28,843 nt of DNA from Firm-04 sp964479595 (GCA_964479595.1 CAYZMU010000015.1:1-28843), one strand, 5' to 3'. Counted from the first letter of the stretch, positions 5,543-16,211 are shown. The notes: generated by a model from the sequence alone, not told the origin. Made by a program: numbers and translations.

Positions 5543-7524
5543 CAGCTGATATCCGCCAAATCGAGGTACTCCCCGCCGTGTTCGGCGATGTACTCCTTGC
5601 GCGCCTGCAGGTCCTCCCCGAGCAGCATCTCAAAGCAAGCCGCGGTGGATTCCGCGTCCTCAGGCGTTACACGGATAATGCGCCGCGTCTCGGGGTTCAT
5701 GGTCGTCAGCGCCATCATCTCCGCCTCGTTCTCACCCAGACCTTTGGAGCGCTGCAGCGTGTATTTCTGCCCCTCAATCATGGAGAGGATCTTCACGCGC
5801 TCCTTTTCGTCATAGGCGAAATACGTGCGGTCCTTGGTCGTAATCTCAAACAGCGGCGATTCCGCGATGTAGACGTAACCCTCCCGAATCAGAGTCGGCG
5901 TCAGGCGGTAGAGCATGGTGAGAATCAGCGTGCGGATGTGGAAACCGTCCTCGTCCGCGTCCGTGCAGATGACGATCTTGTTCCAGCGCAGGTTCTCGAG
6001 ATTGAAGTTCTGAAACTCCTTGTTCGCTTTCCCCGAGACTTCCACCCCGCAGCCCAGCACTTTCAGCAGGTCCGTGATGATCTCGCTCTTGAAGATGCGC
6101 GCGTAGTCCGCCTTGAGGCAGTTGAGAATCTTCCCGCGCACGGGGATGACCGCCTGAAATTCCGCGTTGCGCGCCATCTTGACCGAACCCAGCGCGGAGT
6201 CGCCCTCCACGATGTAGAGCTCGCGCCGGCTCGTGTCCTTGGAGCGGCAGTCCACGAATTTCGCGACCATGCTGGAGAGATCGAGATTCCCCGAGAGTTT
6301 CTTCTTGATGTTGAGGCGGGTGCGCTCGGCGTTCTCGCGGCTGCGCTTGTTGATGAGCACCTGCTCCATGACCCGCGCCGCGTCGTCGGGGTTCTCCGTG
6401 AAATAGACCTCGAGCTGGTGGCGCAGGAAATCCGTCATCGCCTCGTAGATGAAGCGGTTGTTAATCGCCTTTTTGGTCTGGTTTTCGTAGGAGGCTATCG
6501 TCGAGAACGAGGAGGAGACCAGCACCAGACAGTCCGCGATATCCTCAAAGGAGATTTTCCCCTCGTTTTTCTGGTAGCGCCCGTTTGCCTTGAGCAGCGC
6601 GTCAATCTGCGCCGTGAACGCGCGCTTGACCGCGTCGTTGGGGGAGCCGCCATGCTCGAGAAAGCTCGAGTTGTGGTAGTATTCCAGCCGCTGCGCCGTG
6701 TTGGAGAAAGCGAACGCCACGGAGAGCTTGACCTTGTATTCCGCTCTGTCCGCGCGGTCTCTGCCCTTGCGCTCGGTCTGCCAGAACTGCACGGGCGTCA
6801 TGGGGTTTTCCCCCGCGATTTCGCGCACATAGTCCGCGATGCCGCCCTCGTAGCGGTATTGCGTGGTCTCAAATTTCCCCGGCTCGGTTTCGCTGCAATA
6901 GACAAAGAGCAGATTCGGGTTCACGACCGCCTGCTGCTTGAGGGTGTAGTGAAACCATTCGTCGGGGATATCGATATCCGTAAAGACCTCCGTGTCGGGC
7001 TTCCAGCGCGTTTTCGTTCCGGTCGCCGTGCCGCGCGCGGGGGATTTTTTCAGCCCCCCGATGTTGAGCCCGCGCTCAAAGTGCAGCTCATAGCGCTGCT
7101 TGTCCCGCGTGACCGTGACATCCATGTATTCCGAGGCGCACTGTGTCGCGCACAGCCCCAGCCCGTTTAACCCGAGCGAATAGGCGTAGGTTTCCGCTTC
7201 CGAGTCGTATTTTCCGCCCGCGTAGAGCTCGCAGTAGACCAGTTCCCAGTTGTACCGCTCCTCGACGGCGTTCCAGTCCACCGGGCAGCCGCGCCCGAAA
7301 TCCTCCACTTCCACGGAGCCGTCCGCGTAGCGCGTGATGATGATTTTTGTGCCGAATCCCGCGCGTGCCTCGTCAATGGAGTTGGTGATGATCTCAAAAA
7401 CCGAGTGCTCGCAGCCCTCCAGACCGTCCGAGCCGAAGATGACCGCGGGACGCAGCCGGACCTTGTCCGGGCCTTTGAGCATCACAATGCTTTCGTTGCC
7501 GTAGTCGGGCTGATTCTTTGCCAT
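5542..7524 (-). CDS. Type IIA DNA topoisomerase B subunit (GyrB/ParE family)
   Basis: A 660-residue ATPase/TOPRIM subunit of a gyrase or topoisomerase IV-type enzyme, which changes DNA supercoiling or decatenates DNA together with an A subunit. In order: GHKL ATPase with EIITNSIDEA (about 44-53), DFGRG (75-79) and the G-rich lid LGLNGLG (117-123); transducer QTK loop at 349-351; TOPRIM with EGDSA (Glu440) and the metal triad TDADED (Asp522, 524, 526). All catalytic acids are present. It is somewhat divergent from housekeeping GyrB: the lid reads GLNGLG rather than the usual GGLHGVG, and the motif DADED-GFH replaces DADVDGSH. Gyrase and topo IV subunit genes are usually paired, yet no A subunit is adjacent. 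A GAGG site precedes the ATG by 8 nt. Whether it acts as ParE or as an extra GyrB cannot be settled here. Confidence 0.85.
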   Translation of the reverse strand: MAKNQPDYGNESIVMLKGPDKVRLRPAVIFGSDGLEGCEHSVFEIITNSIDEARAGFGTKIIITRYADGSVEVEDFGRGCPVDWNAVEERYNWELVYCELYAGGKYDSEAETYAYSLGLNGLGLCATQCASEYMDVTVTRDKQRYELHFERGLNIGGLKKSPARGTATGTKTRWKPDTEVFTDIDIPDEWFHYTLKQQAVVNPNLLFVYCSETEPGKFETTQYRYEGGIADYVREIAGENPMTPVQFWQTERKGRDRADRAEYKVKLSVAFAFSNTAQRLEYYHNSSFLEHGGSPNDAVKRAFTAQIDALLKANGRYQKNEGKISFEDIADCLVLVSSSFSTIASYENQTKKAINNRFIYEAMTDFLRHQLEVYFTENPDDAARVMEQVLINKRSRENAERTRLNIKKKLSGNLDLSSMVAKFVDCRSKDTSRRELYIVEGDSALGSVKMARNAEFQAVIPVRGKILNCLKADYARIFKSEIITDLLKVLGCGVEVSGKANKEFQNFNLENLRWNKIVICTDADEDGFHIRTLILTMLYRLTPTLIREGYVYIAESPLFEITTKDRTYFAYDEKERVKILSMIEGQKYTLQRSKGLGENEAEMMALTTMNPETRRIIRVTPEDAESTAACFEMLLGEDLQARKEYIAEHGGEYLDLADIS

Positions 7525-7576
7525 TCCCTGAACCTCTTTTCCATAAACCGCGCGGATTTTGCTCGCGCGCCTTTAC

Positions 7577-7605
7577 AGTATAGCACAAAATTTCGGAAAA
7601 TGCAA
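7577..7605 (-). promoter_or_regulatory. Promoter of the topoisomerase B subunit gene
   Basis: Minus-strand TTGCAT (7605-7600), 17-nt spacer, TATACT (7582-7577). The predicted start is near 7570, giving a 5' UTR of about 45 nt. It lies back to back with the plus-strand promoter; the two -35 boxes are only 6 bp apart. Confidence 0.75.
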
Positions 7606-7611
7606 GCGCCC

Positions 7612-7640
7612 TTGACATTTCCGGCAAAATATGGTAAAAT
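7612..7640 (+). promoter_or_regulatory. Promoter of the DUF362 protein gene
   Basis: TTGACA (7612-7617), 17-nt spacer, TAAAAT (7635-7640), with a TG at the extended -10 position. The predicted leader contains the hairpin CCGCG-CTTT-CGCGG (7655-7668) before the GGAGG ribosome site. Confidence 0.8.
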
Positions 7641-7691
7641 TCAAACAGTTGTATCCGCGCTTTCGCGGCGCGCTGATGGAGGGATGGGGAT

Positions 7692-8819
7692 ATGTCAAAA
7701 GTTTATTTCACAAATTTCAGGACCGGCTATATGGGCGAGAGCCTGCCGCAAAAGCTCGTGCGTCTTGTCAGAGAGGCGGGTATCGGGCAGATTGACATGG
7801 CGGGGAAGTTCGTCGCCATCAAGACGCATTTCGGGGAGCTTGGCAATATCAGCTACCTGCGCCCTAACTACGCCCGCGCCGTGGTCGATTTGGTCAAGGA
7901 GATGGGCGGGAAGCCCTTCCTCACCGACTGCAACACCATGTACGTCGGCTCGCGCAAGAACGCCATTGAACATCTGGAATGCGCGTGGCAGAACGGCTTT
8001 ACGCCGCTTACAGTGGGCTGCCCCGTCATTATCGCGGACGGGCTCAAGGGTACGGACGACATCGCCGTGCCGGTTGAGGGCTGCGTCTACACCAAAGAGG
8101 CGCGTATCGGGCGCGCGATTATGGACGCGGACGTCTTTATCAGCCTCACACACTTCAAGGGCCACGAGATGGCGGGCTTCGGCGGCGCCATCAAGAACAT
8201 CGGCATGGGCTGCGGCTCGCGTGCCGGCAAAACCGACCAGCATTCCAGCGGAAAGGCTGTCATTGCCCCCGACAAATGCCGCGGCTGCAGACGCTGCCAG
8301 CGCGAGTGCGCCAACAACGGCCTTGTTTTTGACGAGCAGACGCGCAAGATGCATATCAACCCGGATACCTGCGTAGGCTGCGGGCGCTGTCTGGGCGCGT
8401 GCAATTTCGACGCGATTGATTTCGCGCAGGACATGGCGATTCCGGTTCTGAACGCGAAAATGGCGGAGTACACCAAGGCGGTCGTCAGCGGGCGCGACTG
8501 CTTCCACATTTCGCTGGTGGTGGACGTTTCACCCTACTGCGACTGCCACCCCGAAAACGACGCGCCCATTCTGCCGGATATCGGGATGTTCGCCTCGTTT
8601 GACCCGGTGGCGCTCGACGCCGCCTGCGCGGACGCCTGCCTGAAAGCCCGGCCGCTGCCCGACAGCGTGCTCAGCGACCATTTAAGCGACAGCACCCGCA
8701 CGGACTACCACGACCACTTCAAGAACACGACCCCGGAATCCGACTGGGAAAACCAGCTCGCCCACGCCGTGAAAATCGGGCTGGGCAGCCGCGACTACGA
8801 GCTCGTCACCATAAAATAA
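7692..8819 (+). CDS. DUF362 domain protein with two [4Fe-4S] ferredoxin motifs
   Basis: A 375-residue cytoplasmic iron-sulfur protein. The DUF362 body carries the family signature around HFKGHEMAGFGGAIKNIG (154-171). A bacterial ferredoxin insert follows with CxxCxxCxxxC at Cys196/199/202/206 and again at Cys227/230/233/237, enough for two [4Fe-4S] clusters. The remaining C-terminal part completes the DUF362 fold. DUF362 proteins are common in anaerobes and are thought to take part in electron transfer, but no reaction is established, so I give none. GGAGG lies 8 nt before the ATG. It is a single-gene unit, divergent from the topoisomerase gene and convergent with the hydrogenase operon. A functional link to the hydrogenase is possible but unproven. 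Confidence 0.85.
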   Translation: MSKVYFTNFRTGYMGESLPQKLVRLVREAGIGQIDMAGKFVAIKTHFGELGNISYLRPNYARAVVDLVKEMGGKPFLTDCNTMYVGSRKNAIEHLECAWQNGFTPLTVGCPVIIADGLKGTDDIAVPVEGCVYTKEARIGRAIMDADVFISLTHFKGHEMAGFGGAIKNIGMGCGSRAGKTDQHSSGKAVIAPDKCRGCRRCQRECANNGLVFDEQTRKMHINPDTCVGCGRCLGACNFDAIDFAQDMAIPVLNAKMAEYTKAVVSGRDCFHISLVVDVSPYCDCHPENDAPILPDIGMFASFDPVALDAACADACLKARPLPDSVLSDHLSDSTRTDYHDHFKNTTPESDWENQLAHAVKIGLGSRDYELVTIK

Positions 8820-8823
8820 CAGC

Positions 8824-8854
8824 AAACGCGCCCCTTTGCAGGAGCGCGTTTTTT
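8824..8854 (+). terminator. Terminator between DUF362 gene and hydrogenase operon
   Basis: AAACGCGC (8824-8831) pairs with GCGCGTTT (8844-8851), followed by a run of T to 8854. It starts 5 nt after the stop. Read on the minus strand the stem is followed by TGCTGTTATTTTA, so it may also end the hydrogenase transcript. Confidence 0.85.
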
Positions 8855-8867
8855 GTAGGTTTCAGAA

Positions 8868-10625
<1,758 letters not shown>

Positions 10626-10640
10626 GCTCAAGAAGCCTCC

Positions 10641-12551
10641 TTATTTCTTGCTGATTGCCTTGAACTTGCATTTTTCAATGCAGGCGCCGCACTTGACACA
10701 CTTGGACGTGTCAATCGCGAAGGACGCGAGCTTGTGACCGGGGGCCGTGTAGTCGGTGCGGGAAATCGCCGACGCCGGGCACTGCTTCGCGCACATGCCG
10801 CAGCCGATACAGGTATCCTTGTCAATGACGAAGGAGAGCAGCGACTTGCACACGCCCGCGGGACAGCGCTTGTTCACAATGTGCTCGATGTACTCCTCGC
10901 GGAAGTATTTGAGCGTGGAAAGCACGGGATTGGGCGCCGTCTGGCCCAGACCGCAGAGGGAGTTCGACTTGATGTAGTTGCACAGTTCCTCGAGTTTGTC
11001 GATATCCTCCAGCTTGCCCTCGCCCTTGGTGATGCGGTCGAGAATCTCGTAGAGGCGCTTGGTGCCGATTCTGCACGGCGTGCACTTGCCGCAGGATTCG
11101 TCCACCGTGAACTGCAGGAAGAACTTCGCGATATCCACCATGCAGTTGTCCTCGTCGAGCACGATAAGTCCGCCGGAACCCATCATGGAACCGATGGAAA
11201 TCAGGTTGTCGTAGTCAATCGGGACATCGTAGTGCTCCGCGGGAATGCACCCGCCGGAAGGTCCGCCTGTCTGCGCGGCCTTGAACTTTTTGCCGTTGGG
11301 GATGCCGCCGCCGATTTCCTCGATAACCTCGCGCAGCGTGGTGCCCATCGGCACTTCCACGAGCCCTGTGTTCTTAATCTTTCCGCCGAGCGCGAAGACT
11401 TTCGTGCCCTTGGATTTCTCCGTGCCCATGGAGGCGAACCAGTCCGCGCCGTTTAAGATAATCTGCGGGACATTCGCGTAGGTCTCCACATTGTTGAGAA
11501 TGGAAGGCTTCTGATAGAGCCCTTTTTCCGCCGGGAAGGGCGGACGGGGTCTGGGTTCGCCGCGGTTGCCCTCAATCGAGGTCATCAGCGCGGTCTCCTC
11601 GCCGCAGACAAACGCTCCCGCGCCCAGACGCAGGTCAATGTCAAAATCAAAGCCGGTGCCGAAGATGTCCTTGCCGAGCATGCCCGCCTCGCGCGCCTGC
11701 TTGATGGCGATGCGCAGACGCTGTACCGCGATGGGGTACTCCGCACGGACGTAAATGAAGCCCTGCTTCGCGCCGATGGCAAAGCCCGCGATGGTCATCG
11801 CCTCGAGCACCACGTGCGGGTCGCCCTCCAGCACGGAACGGTCCATGAACGCGCCCGGGTCGCCCTCGTCGGCGTTGCAGCAGACGTATTTCATATCGGC
11901 GTCAGGGACAATGTTTCTGGCGAGTTTCCACTTCTGCCCGGTCGGGAATCCCGCGCCGCCTCTGCCGCGCAGCCCGCTCTTGAGAATCGTGTCAATGACT
12001 TCTTCCGGCGTCATCGAGGTGAGCACTTTTCCGAGCGCCTTGTAGCCGTCTCTGGCGATGTACTCGTCGATGTTCTCCGGGTCAATCACGCCGCAGTTTC
12101 TCAGCGCGACTCTGTGCTGCTTCTTATAGAACTGTGTCTCATTGAGCGCCTTGATATGCTCCTGGCCCTCAACGACCGTCTCCTCGTAGAGGAATTCCTT
12201 CACGGGCTTGCCCTCGAGCAGATGCTCCTTGACAATCCTCGGGACTTCCTCAATCTTCACCTTCGAGTAGAATGTCCCCTCGGGGTAGACTATCATGATG
12301 GGGCCGAGCGCGCAGAGCCCGAAACAGCCCGTGCGCACGACCTGCACTTTTTCGGACAGCCCGTTCGCCTCAATTTCCTCTCTGAGCTTCTCCGCGATTT
12401 TCACAGAGCCAGAGGAAGTGCAGCCGGTACCGCCGCAAATGAGAACATGTCTCTCGTACTTCGTGTTTTCGGGATTCTCACCGAGGCGCAGCGAGAGTTC
12501 CTCATTCAGGGATTCCTTCACCGCGGTCAGGTCTTGCAATGTTTTTATCAT
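10641..12551 (-). CDS. hydB: NuoF-like flavoprotein subunit of the hydrogenase (HydB/HndC-like)
   Basis: A 636-residue subunit that binds FMN and NAD(P)H and passes electrons to the hydrogenase catalytic subunit. The N-terminal thioredoxin-like [2Fe-2S] domain has Cys39, 44, 76 and 80. The NuoF core carries the glycine-rich GLRGRGGAGFP (193-203) and CNADEGDPGAF (225-235). The [4Fe-4S] site typical of NuoF is ESCGKCTPCR with Cys487, 490, 493 and 533. The C-terminal ferredoxin domain holds two clusters (Cys581/584/587/591 and Cys618/621/624/628). This fused layout is that of HydB in trimeric bifurcating hydrogenases. GGAGGA stands 8 nt before the ATG. It lies 30 nt after hydC and 15 nt before hydA, clearly one operon. 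Confidence 0.95.
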   Translation of the reverse strand: MIKTLQDLTAVKESLNEELSLRLGENPENTKYERHVLICGGTGCTSSGSVKIAEKLREEIEANGLSEKVQVVRTGCFGLCALGPIMIVYPEGTFYSKVKIEEVPRIVKEHLLEGKPVKEFLYEETVVEGQEHIKALNETQFYKKQHRVALRNCGVIDPENIDEYIARDGYKALGKVLTSMTPEEVIDTILKSGLRGRGGAGFPTGQKWKLARNIVPDADMKYVCCNADEGDPGAFMDRSVLEGDPHVVLEAMTIAGFAIGAKQGFIYVRAEYPIAVQRLRIAIKQAREAGMLGKDIFGTGFDFDIDLRLGAGAFVCGEETALMTSIEGNRGEPRPRPPFPAEKGLYQKPSILNNVETYANVPQIILNGADWFASMGTEKSKGTKVFALGGKIKNTGLVEVPMGTTLREVIEEIGGGIPNGKKFKAAQTGGPSGGCIPAEHYDVPIDYDNLISIGSMMGSGGLIVLDEDNCMVDIAKFFLQFTVDESCGKCTPCRIGTKRLYEILDRITKGEGKLEDIDKLEELCNYIKSNSLCGLGQTAPNPVLSTLKYFREEYIEHIVNKRCPAGVCKSLLSFVIDKDTCIGCGMCAKQCPASAISRTDYTAPGHKLASFAIDTSKCVKCGACIEKCKFKAISKK

Positions 12552-12581
12552 ATCGTATCCTCCTATTCGCTTTGCGTGGAA

Positions 12582-13085
12582 TCAGTCCGCGTACTTCGCG
12601 AGAATGCCCTGAATCTCGTCCGGCTGCCCCGCAAGCCTGCCGTAGACATCGTCGTTGATCGTGATGACGGGCGCGAGACCGCACGCGCCGACGCAGCGGC
12701 AGTCGTCCAGGGAGAATTTGCCGTCGCTCGTAATCTCCCCGCACTCAATGCCGAGCTGGTTCTCGAGCTGTTCCATCACCTTCGCGGCGCCCTTGACGTA
12801 GCAGGCGGTGCCCAGGCAGACCGAAATGCGGTATTTGCCCTTCGGCGAGAGCGTGAACTGCGCGTAGAACGTCGCGACGCCGAACACCTTCTCCAGCGGA
12901 ATGTTCAGCTTGTCCGCGATGATACTCTGCACCTCTATCGGCAGATAGCCGTAGATCTCCTGCGCTTTCTGCATCACCGGCATCAGGCAGCCGGGGTCGT
13001 CCTTGAGCTCTTCGATGGTCGCCAGAAGCTCCTGCTCCTGTTCCGGCGTTCCCGTAAAGGGAATGGTCGCGATTTTCTTTGCCAT
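12582..13085 (-). CDS. hydC: NuoE-like [2Fe-2S] subunit of the hydrogenase (HydC/HndA-like)
   Basis: A 167-residue protein of the 24-kDa NADH dehydrogenase subunit family. It has an N-terminal helical bundle and a thioredoxin-like domain whose [2Fe-2S] ligands are Cys90 and Cys95 (CLGTAC) and Cys131 and Cys135 (CVGAC). It is the small electron-carrier subunit of HydABC-type hydrogenases. The ATG at 13085 is chosen because GGAGG lies 10 nt upstream and the homologous fold starts here; the open frame extends to 13157 but that would cross the predicted transcription start. It is first in the operon, with a clear promoter at 13156-13184. Confidence 0.94.
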   Translation of the reverse strand: MAKKIATIPFTGTPEQEQELLATIEELKDDPGCLMPVMQKAQEIYGYLPIEVQSIIADKLNIPLEKVFGVATFYAQFTLSPKGKYRISVCLGTACYVKGAAKVMEQLENQLGIECGEITSDGKFSLDDCRCVGACGLAPVITINDDVYGRLAGQPDEIQGILAKYAD

Positions 13086-13155
13086 AGGGTAGGTTCCTCC
13101 TTTTTTGGATGATGGACGATTTCGCGCTCGTTCGCGCGCGCGTTCCATTCTATTC

Positions 13156-13184
13156 ATTATAACCGAAATTTCTCAAAAAATCAA
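13156..13184 (-). promoter_or_regulatory. Promoter of the hydrogenase operon
   Basis: Minus-strand TTGATT (13184-13179), 17-nt spacer, TATAAT (13161-13156). The predicted start near 13149 gives a 5' UTR of about 64 nt. The AT-rich stretch upstream holds an imperfect dyad (13193-13210) that loosely recalls a Rex box. Confidence 0.78.
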
Positions 13185-13345
13185 GGTGTATTTTGCACAA
13201 GATTTCACATCTTTTTTCGTGCGTTTCCACAAGAAACCGCCCTTCAGCGAAAAATTTCGATTTTCACCGTGCCGCGCGGTTTTACCTACTGTTTTGCTAG
13301 GCTGATTTGCCCTTCAAAACGGGGAATTTGCCCAATATAGTAAAG

Positions 13346-14221
13346 TCATTTACTGATATCCGTGTCCTCTCCGCTGCGCACCTCGTATTCCGTCACATTG
13401 AGGACCGTTTCCCCGTCAATCTGCAGCGAGGCGGGACGGTCAAACCGCACCTTCACATGGTTTCCGCTGAAAATATCGATCATCTCGGTGTGCTTCACGT
13501 GCTTGCCCGAGAAAATGGACGGGAACACAATCAGCGTCTTTAATTTCGCGCTGTCGTGAAACGACGCGAAGGACACCGTGCGCGCGGGGTTTTTCCGGTC
13601 CTGCCGCGGTGTCGGCATCATGCCACCGCCGTAGTACCGCCCGAACATCGTGGGGGCAATCCATATTTTCTGATACTTCGTCACCGCGCCGTCCACCGTC
13701 ACTTCCCCGCCGGGCGCGCTGTAGCCCCACAGCAGCCCCTGAATCGCGATAAGCGCGTAATTGGGCTTTTTTCCCTTCTGACGCAGCTGGTCACCGACCT
13801 CGCAGCAGTAGCCGTCAATCCCGAATCCTATCCCGTTTATGAAATGTGTCGTCTTCCCCGCCACGGTGACGGTGGGCAGATTCCGAATCAGCTCGTTGAC
13901 GCGGAAGGGTTCGGGGTTCTCCGTCCCCTTGATATCCCGCGCGAAATCGTTCCCCGTGCCGGTCGGGTAGTAGAGAATCTCGTTGGGAATTTCCATGCCG
14001 TATACGGCGTTGGCAAAGAGATTGAGCGTGCCGTCGCCGCCGCAGACAATGACCGTGTCCTCAGGATTCAGCGCCCCGAAAAAGCCCGCATAGTCTTCAA
14101 GGGCGGTGATGTCCTTGTAGACTAAGCGCCGCCCCTGATATTCCTCCCCGAGTTTTCGCGCGTTGGGCTCCCCTTGGCCGTTGCCCGCGAGGGGATTGTA
14201 TAAAGCATAGGTCTCACTCAT
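13346..14221 (-). CDS. Diacylglycerol kinase-family lipid kinase (second copy)
   Basis: A 291-residue DAGK-family protein. It has an N-terminal YNPLAGNG strand-turn, the nucleotide motif CGGDGTLN (60-67) and GTGNDFAR (88-95), followed by the beta-sandwich domain. It should use ATP to phosphorylate a lipid such as diacylglycerol at the membrane surface. It differs clearly from the copy at 3659-4627 in length and sequence, so the two are paralogues rather than a recent duplication. It is the last gene of the long minus-strand run, 35 nt after the glucokinase gene, with only a weak GGAACAG ribosome site. I see no strong terminator after its stop. The lipid substrate is not deducible. Confidence 0.87.
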   Translation of the reverse strand: MSETYALYNPLAGNGQGEPNARKLGEEYQGRRLVYKDITALEDYAGFFGALNPEDTVIVCGGDGTLNLFANAVYGMEIPNEILYYPTGTGNDFARDIKGTENPEPFRVNELIRNLPTVTVAGKTTHFINGIGFGIDGYCCEVGDQLRQKGKKPNYALIAIQGLLWGYSAPGGEVTVDGAVTKYQKIWIAPTMFGRYYGGGMMPTPRQDRKNPARTVSFASFHDSAKLKTLIVFPSIFSGKHVKHTEMIDIFSGNHVKVRFDRPASLQIDGETVLNVTEYEVRSGEDTDISK

Positions 14222-14256
14222 CTGACTGTTCCGTTTCTGTTGATTTTGTGAGCGGA

Positions 14257-15210
14257 TTACTTCGCTGTGCCGAGGAACGCCGCGCCGATAACCCCCGCGT
14301 CGTTGCCGAGCTTCGCGATGACGATTTCCGCGTTCTTCTTGGAATTGCGCGTGTAGACTTCCCGCGCGACGATTTCTCTCACAGGCAGCAGCAGCGCGTC
14401 ACCCTCGTTGCAGACGCCTCCGCCTATACACAGAATGTCCGGCTGGAATTCGTTGATGACATTCGTAATTCCCGCCGCGAGCGTACGGATGTAGTAGTCC
14501 ACGACTTCCTTCGCGGTTTTGTCGCCCTTGCGCATACAGTCAAACGCCGTGCGCGCGGAGACTTTCCCGCGTTCAGCTGCCTCCTTGTGCATGATGCTCT
14601 CCGGGTGCTTCTCCATCGCCTCTTTCGTCATGCGCACAAGCCCCGTCGCGGACGAATAGACCTCAAAGCAGCCGTGGCGCCCGCAGGAACATTCCGGACC
14701 GTCCATGTTGATGACGGTGTGGCCGATTTCCGCGCCGCCGAAGTTGGAGCCGGAGTAAATCTTGCCGTCAATGATGATGCCGCCGCCGACACCCGTGCCC
14801 AACGTAATGCAGACGGCGTTCGTGGCGCCCTTTGCCGCCCCCGCGATGTATTCCCCGTATGCGGCGGCGTTGGCGTCGTTCTCAATGAAAGCGGGGCGGT
14901 TTGTCGCCTGCGAAACCCATTCCGCGAGCGGCACATTGTAAAAGCCGAGATTGTTTGAAAACTCAACAATTCCGGTCGCGTAGTTGGCAATTCCGGGGGT
15001 TCCGATGCCAATCCACTCAACCTGTTCGGGTTCGAGTCCCTCCTGTTTGATGGCGTCGAGCGCGCACGCGGCCATGTCCTGCGCAATCGCCTCCGCCGGG
15101 CGCGGACGGTTGGTCTTGCGGGAGGATTTGCGCAGAATCTGGTAGTTTTCGTCCACCAGCCCCGCGACAATGTTCGTGCCTCCCAGGTCAATCCCCACAT
15201 AGTACTTCAT
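14257..15210 (-). CDS. ROK-family glucokinase
   Basis: A 317-residue sugar kinase, most likely ATP-dependent glucose phosphorylation to glucose 6-phosphate. The phosphate-binding DLGGTN is at 8-13, the catalytic Asp112 in IENDAN, and the adenosine-side GTGVGGG at about 138-144. The ROK zinc site is complete: His164, then Cys174, Cys176 and Cys181 in CSCGRHGC. It has no N-terminal winged helix, so it is an enzyme and not a ROK repressor. The ATG overlaps the stop of the mannose-6-phosphate isomerase gene (ATGA), and AAGGAGG lies inside that gene's last codons, so they are translationally coupled. Together they feed glucose and mannose into glycolysis. Glucose is the likeliest substrate, but other hexoses are possible. 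Confidence 0.92.
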   Translation of the reverse strand: MKYYVGIDLGGTNIVAGLVDENYQILRKSSRKTNRPRPAEAIAQDMAACALDAIKQEGLEPEQVEWIGIGTPGIANYATGIVEFSNNLGFYNVPLAEWVSQATNRPAFIENDANAAAYGEYIAGAAKGATNAVCITLGTGVGGGIIIDGKIYSGSNFGGAEIGHTVINMDGPECSCGRHGCFEVYSSATGLVRMTKEAMEKHPESIMHKEAAERGKVSARTAFDCMRKGDKTAKEVVDYYIRTLAAGITNVINEFQPDILCIGGGVCNEGDALLLPVREIVAREVYTRNSKKNAEIVIAKLGNDAGVIGAAFLGTAK

Positions 15211-16211
15211 GATGTTTCCTCCTTCGGTTTTGTTGTTTTGGGCAGTGTGCGTGTGACCAGCAGTGTGCAGCTGCTCGCGCGGACGGCGAACGCGCCGAAA
15301 TTCGCGGGCAGAAAGACGGATTCGCCCTTGGAAAGCGGCATTGCGACGCCGTCGTCGTAGAGGAGCGCCCCCTCGCCGTCGGTGACCAGAAGATGCGTGT
15401 AGGAGAGCCCTCCGCTTTCCTCAAAGAGCAGTTCCTTCGTGATTTGGTATTCCCATGACGTGAAGCTTTGCGTGTCCGCCAGCAGCGTGCGCGCGTATCC
15501 GTCAAACACCTCGCTCGGACACCTGCGCGGCGGCGGAGCGCACCATGTTTTCGTGACGGCAACGCCTTTTTCGATCTGCAGCGGGCGGGGATTGCCGTTA
15601 TCGTCCACGCGCCCGTAGTCATAGAGCCGGTAGGTGATGTTGGAACTCTGCTGAATCTCCGCGATGACAATCCCGGCCCCGATGGAATGCACCGTCCCGG
15701 GCTCAATCACGAAAACGTCGCCCTTGCGCACGGGCACAAGCCGCACCACGTCCAGCAGCGTGCCCTCCTCAACGCGCGCGCGCAGTTCCTCTTTGGTCAG
15801 CTCGCGGTTGAAGCCGTAGGCGAGCGCGGCGTCCTTTTCGCAGTCCACGACATACCAGCACTCGATTTTCCCGCTCTCGCCGTTTTCGTTCTCGCGGGCG
15901 TAGGCGTCGTCGGGGTGCACCTGAACGCTCAGATCCCGTGTCGCGTCAATGAACTTGACAATGACCGGAAACGCCGAACTCTGCGCCGCGCCGGCTCCCA
16001 CGCGCGTGTTCCAGTCTTCCTCGAGGTATTCCTTGAGCGTCATGCCCTTGTAGAGCCCGTTGCGGATTCGCGAAAGCCCCGCGGGATGACAGGAAAGCTC
16101 CCAGCTTTCCGCGATGCGCTCCAGTTTGCTCCGCTTCCCGAAATCGTCCCTCAGTTTCGTCCCGCCCCAGAGATAATCCTGATAGGCGGGGGTGAGTTTA
16201 AGCGGTTCCAT
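15207..16211 (-). CDS. manA: Type I mannose-6-phosphate isomerase
   Basis: A 334-residue cupin-fold enzyme that interconverts mannose 6-phosphate and fructose 6-phosphate with a bound zinc. The metal ligands are seen as Gln97 and His99 in VQVHPDD, Glu117 in KIECWY and His175 in PGTVHSIG. The size matches the short Gram-positive ManA/YvyI type rather than the longer E. coli type. The ATG at 16211 is used because AAGGAGG is 7 nt upstream; the open frame reaches 16247, but that start would have no ribosome site. It ends in a 4-nt overlap with the ROK glucokinase gene and begins 43 nt after uvrC. Confidence 0.93.
   Translation of the reverse strand: MEPLKLTPAYQDYLWGGTKLRDDFGKRSKLERIAESWELSCHPAGLSRIRNGLYKGMTLKEYLEEDWNTRVGAGAAQSSAFPVIVKFIDATRDLSVQVHPDDAYARENENGESGKIECWYVVDCEKDAALAYGFNRELTKEELRARVEEGTLLDVVRLVPVRKGDVFVIEPGTVHSIGAGIVIAEIQQSSNITYRLYDYGRVDDNGNPRPLQIEKGVAVTKTWCAPPPRRCPSEVFDGYARTLLADTQSFTSWEYQITKELLFEESGGLSYTHLLVTDGEGALLYDDGVAMPLSKGESVFLPANFGAFAVRASSCTLLVTRTLPKTTKPKEETS

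Noticed and set aside
13305..13333. Direct repeat ATTTGCCC twice after the second lipid kinase gene
   Set aside because: Only 8 bp, two copies, no symmetry or hairpin; compatible with chance. The rest of the 13185-13345 gap shows no gene or known RNA.
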